Below are positions 61,531 to 64,000 of a DNA stretch of 64,000 nucleotides, piece after piece; the stretch's first letter is position 1; the number at the start of each line of letters is the position of its first letter. Made by a program: the position numbers and the translations under genes. The notes below the pieces were generated by a model that ran no database searches, was not told where the DNA came from, and saw only the letters and a list, made by a program, of their open reading frames with translations. Source of the stretch: Butyriboletus loyo (lineage: Eukaryota > Basidiomycota > Agaricomycetes > Boletales > Boletaceae); the NCBI GenBank assembly GCA_038093515.1, contig JBBPSI010000007.1, positions 186,001-250,000 on the forward strand. Direction: 5' to 3'.

Positions 61531-63344
61531 ATGGTAAGCGGCCCTCTTGGTGGGAGAGTCACCCTTCTCAAGACTTCACAACTAACTATCAACTATTATA
61601 ACTATTATAACTATTATACAGCCAATTTTCCAAGACGAGAGCGGTTTAGCCGTCAAGTTCTTCATCCAAAAGGACATCCCTCAAGAAATACAGGCCGAGT
61701 TATGCGAAACAATCACTGTGAGTGGGCTTGGTACCGGGTTGGATCATAGATGTGACATGCAGCCCAGTCTCTCGGCGGGCGCGTAGAAAGCAAGGTGCCA
61801 AGGCAAGGATACGTTCTAACCCAGCCCGGCACTGCAGAAGAGGAGCGCCTTCGCCTTTGCTGGATCAGCCCAGATCGCCCAGAACGTCATTTCGTGCCCA
61901 ATACCTACGTCGAGGCTTGCAAGATCACAGGAATGCTGCTGAAACAGATATTTGTAGAGAATGGAGCACCCATCAAGATGCACATACATCCCAGCATCGC
62001 AAATGTCAACGCGCGTGCGGCACTCAGCCAGCGCATTATGGTCAGTTAGGTGGTCATAGCTATCGTATTCTGGAACCTTACCGGGTGACCCAAGAATTCC
62101 GGAGGAGACCCCACTGCATCTCCTCAGTCTGCTCGTGTAATCCTCGCAGACCCGAACACAGAAGTTTTCCAGCATCTCGTCAAGTCGTATCAAGGCGTCC
62201 CAGACAAGTATATCGAGTCTTACTTATGGGTCAAGAAATGCGTGGAGAAAGGTGCACTCGTTTATACCCCACTGGTGTATAAGAACCCAGGAGGCCGGCG
62301 TCCTGGGCAAGAGTGAGTTTCTAATACCTTCGTCGATCACAGGCGGTAATTATTACATCCAGACGAACTCAATTTACTGAAGAGGACGAAGAATATCTAT
62401 GCCAGTGGATAGCAACCAAGATTCCTTACAAGGAAACGGGCGGTAGAACCGGTAATCGTCTGTACCAACAACTATGTGAGATGGTGGGTCGCGAGAACAT
62501 GTTTAACGATTCCATCTGATACCTTCTAGGCTGTTGACCCAGAGTACGCGTGGGTAACTCGACACACGTGGCAGTCATGGCGGGAGCGTTACAAGAAGAA
62601 CTCTGTCCGCTTGGACAATATGATTGCCGCAATCGTGGATCAGAAAAAGCCGGCCCACGGGGAAAAGGGGCAATATGGTTACGTTCGCCAGGCGGAGGAA
62701 AAAACAAGGCGTACGAGGAAAAAGCGCACAAAGCCGGTGGATGAGTCCCTTCACGTGGATCGCGCAGATGGACAGATAACAGGGTGCATCGATGACAACA
62801 CCACTACTACCGTGCCGATCATTTTGTTTACTCCTGATCAAATCCCCAACGAGCCACAGGTTTCGATGTCGGGGATTTATGCTCGACAAAGCCCAGACGA
62901 AGAGGAGACGGCAGATGGTGAAGAGAGCGAAGGATGGCACATTCGGGTTGGTAACCAGTCTCCTCCACCATGGGGGAAACGAAAAGCGGATGACGAAGGT
63001 AACAATCAGTCACATGCCACAAAGAAGACGAAAACGATGTGAGTATTTTCTCATGAAGTCGAGCCCAAGCTCAAGAGCCTTACAGTGCTTCAAGTTCACA
63101 TCCCAATACCTTCGCGGCACCAACCACATTCCCATCAAAAGACGAACAGACAGTGGTCCCGCTTCATTGCGTTGATCAAGCGATCTATGACATAGCCAAT
63201 GAATTCAGGTTCACTGTACAAGAAGTGAAAGAGTTCTATGACAAGTGCGGTGAAATGGATCGCACGAGGACACGATTTCAGAGGATGCGACAGTTATTGA
63301 ACAATGTTGAAGATAGTATTGGTGATGGTACTGGCAATCTATAG
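61531..63344 (+). CDS. RAP1: Telomere protein Rap1 (BRCT-Myb)
   Basis: Shelterin-type protein. The ATG (61531-61533) is a coding exon of three bases, followed by an intron (61534-61621). Then come PIFQDESGLAVKFFIQKDIPQEIQAEL; an intron (about 61731-61767) leads to SLGGRVESKVPRQGYVLTQPG...WISPDRPERHFVPNTYVEAC, and after another NSGGDPTASPQSARVILADPNTEVFQ...YIESYLWVKKCVEKGALVY, whose Trp is BRCT-like. The Rap1 Myb domain is TQFTEEDEEYLCQWIATKIPYKETGGRTGNRLYQQL joined to YAWVTRHTWQSWRERYKKN. A disordered part with a basic patch (RRTRKKRTKP) precedes the C-terminal helix bundle IANEFRFTVQEVKEFYDKCGEMDRTRTRFQRMRQLL (stop 63342-63344). In basidiomycetes Rap1 may bind DNA or a TRF-like partner. Convergent with the kinase gene 85 bp away. 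Confidence 0.82.
61584..61617 (+). repeat. 9-bp tandem repeat in RAP1 intron 1
   Basis: The unit AACTATTAT occurs three times in a row (61591, 61600, 61609) after a partial unit at 61584, directly before the 3' splice site (TACAG at 61617-61621). It overlaps the expected branch-point area (ACTAACTAT). Confidence 0.85.
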
Positions 63345-63429
63345 TCAAGGAGTGTTCTTACCTACTCTCCACTTGCTGTTAGAACTTACTTGTACTTGCG
63401 TCCCTAATAGACATGTCGTACACTACACA

Positions 63430-64000
63430 CTATGGCATATCGTTCTCTGCAAGTTTAACATAATCTGCCGCTCGCACGGGTGCGGAGGGGCTATCAAATG
63501 GCTTCTTGCGCCTGGGTACCGATAAGGTCACGCGCTGTGTCGCGGGAGAGGAACATTCATTACTCACTTTTCTCCGGCAGCGACGGATGGGAATGAAGCA
63601 AAAAGGTCTGGGTGCTTGGGAAGAGGAGATTCACTTTGTGTAATTGATTAGTGAGATGGAAACGAAAATCACGACAACTAACCTAAAATAAGGGTGATGC
63701 AGAGCTTCTTCAGCAGTGATGCGTTGGGCTGGATCATATGTCAAAAATGATATCAAAAGATCGATTCCTGATGTCGTCATGTACTGGAATCGCTGGCGAA
63801 ACTGATGAGCATGAGGGGCGGGGAGAGTGATGGTCTTCGCGAGGGGGAGACTGGAGTATTCTGGCCAAGAGGAGCTTGTGGGAGGGCCGAGGAGCTTGAA
63901 AATCATGGAAAGGAGTTCGGCCTCTCCTTGAGCCTGGAAAACCGGTTCTTTCAAGAGCAATTCCGCGAAAATACATCCAACAGACCACATGTCGATGGCA
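63430..64000 (-). CDS. CDK11/PITSLRE-like cyclin-dependent kinase, 5' part outside window
   Basis: C-terminal lobe of a CMGC kinase. The visible part reads MWSVGCIFAELLLKEPVFQAQGEAELLSMIFKLLGPP, PLAKTITLPAPHAHQFRQRF, SGIDLLISFLTYDPAQRITAEEALHHPYF. Two introns then give SESPLPKHPDLFASFPSVAAGEK and KRKKPFDSPSAPVRAADYVKLA, with the stop at 63430-63432. The 'KLLGPPT...W' and 'YDPxxRITAExALxHPYF' blocks plus the tail KKPFDSPSAP are the CDK10/CDK11 pattern; CDK11 acts in transcription and splicing. The ATP-binding lobe and the catalytic HRD motif lie beyond base 64000. Confidence 0.85.

Overview
The window is nuclear DNA of a mushroom-forming basidiomycete (class Agaricomycetes is the best guess; I cannot name the species). 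The signs are dense genes on both strands, many 45-60 bp GT-AG introns, short intergenic gaps, CpG-rich coding sequence, and proteins of basidiomycete type such as the LRR-RhoGEF, the short 'YADDxP' protein and the HGD-loop kinase-like protein. Almost every gene is split, so the spans below run from start to stop codon across introns. I joined exons by hand, using splice signals and family conservation.

Layout. 1-4.4 kb: 3' part of an LRR-RhoGEF. 4.8-11.1 kb: amino-acid permease, kinase-like protein and an unknown Ser/Pro-rich protein, all on the minus strand. 11.3-16.4 kb: TVP23, a dual-specificity phosphatase and cytochrome-b5 reductase, followed by a broken glutathione-transferase relic. 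17.5-25.2 kb: a compact housekeeping block (DLT1-like, conserved small protein, EMC7, UTP23, tetra-ubiquitin, WDR5/Swd3, eIF3k). 25.4-39.7 kb: AVT-type amino-acid transporter, ITC1/ACF1 chromatin subunit, a conserved unknown, a Gfo/Idh/MocA oxidoreductase and a G1-type cyclin. 42.2-49.4 kb: an eIF4E-binding 4E-T-like protein, a broken LYRM2, SMD2 and pescadillo. 49.6-55.4 kb: a rearranged segment (below). 55.4-64 kb: Sec7-PH Arf GEF, about 2 kb without a clear gene, the telomere protein RAP1, and the 3' end of a CDK11-like kinase.

The most interesting part is 45.2-55.4 kb. A block holding the 5' end of 4E-T, LYRM2, SMD2 and PES1 (45211-49577) is repeated in the same order at 53108-55368. The copies have decayed in complementary ways: the first keeps 4E-T, SMD2 and PES1 but has a frameshifted LYRM2; the second keeps an open LYRM2 while the other three are relics. 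The left edge of the second copy lands on the start codon of prephenate dehydratase (PHA2), leaving TTG where ATG is expected and fusing PHA2 in frame to a relic 4E-T exon. Between the copies lie a truncated phosphate-transporter pseudogene and about 1.2 kb almost free of CpG that runs into the 3' exons of PHA2, which looks like a methylation/deamination scar.

A second theme is RAP1: its proximal promoter carries telomere-type repeats on both strands within 85 bp of its ATG, suggesting feedback by the telomere protein on its own gene. Housekeeping themes are ribosome biogenesis and translation (UTP23, PES1, eIF3k, 4E-T), splicing (SmD2), chromatin (WDR5, ITC1), ER/Golgi/Arf traffic (EMC7, TVP23, Sec7) and mitochondria (LYRM2).
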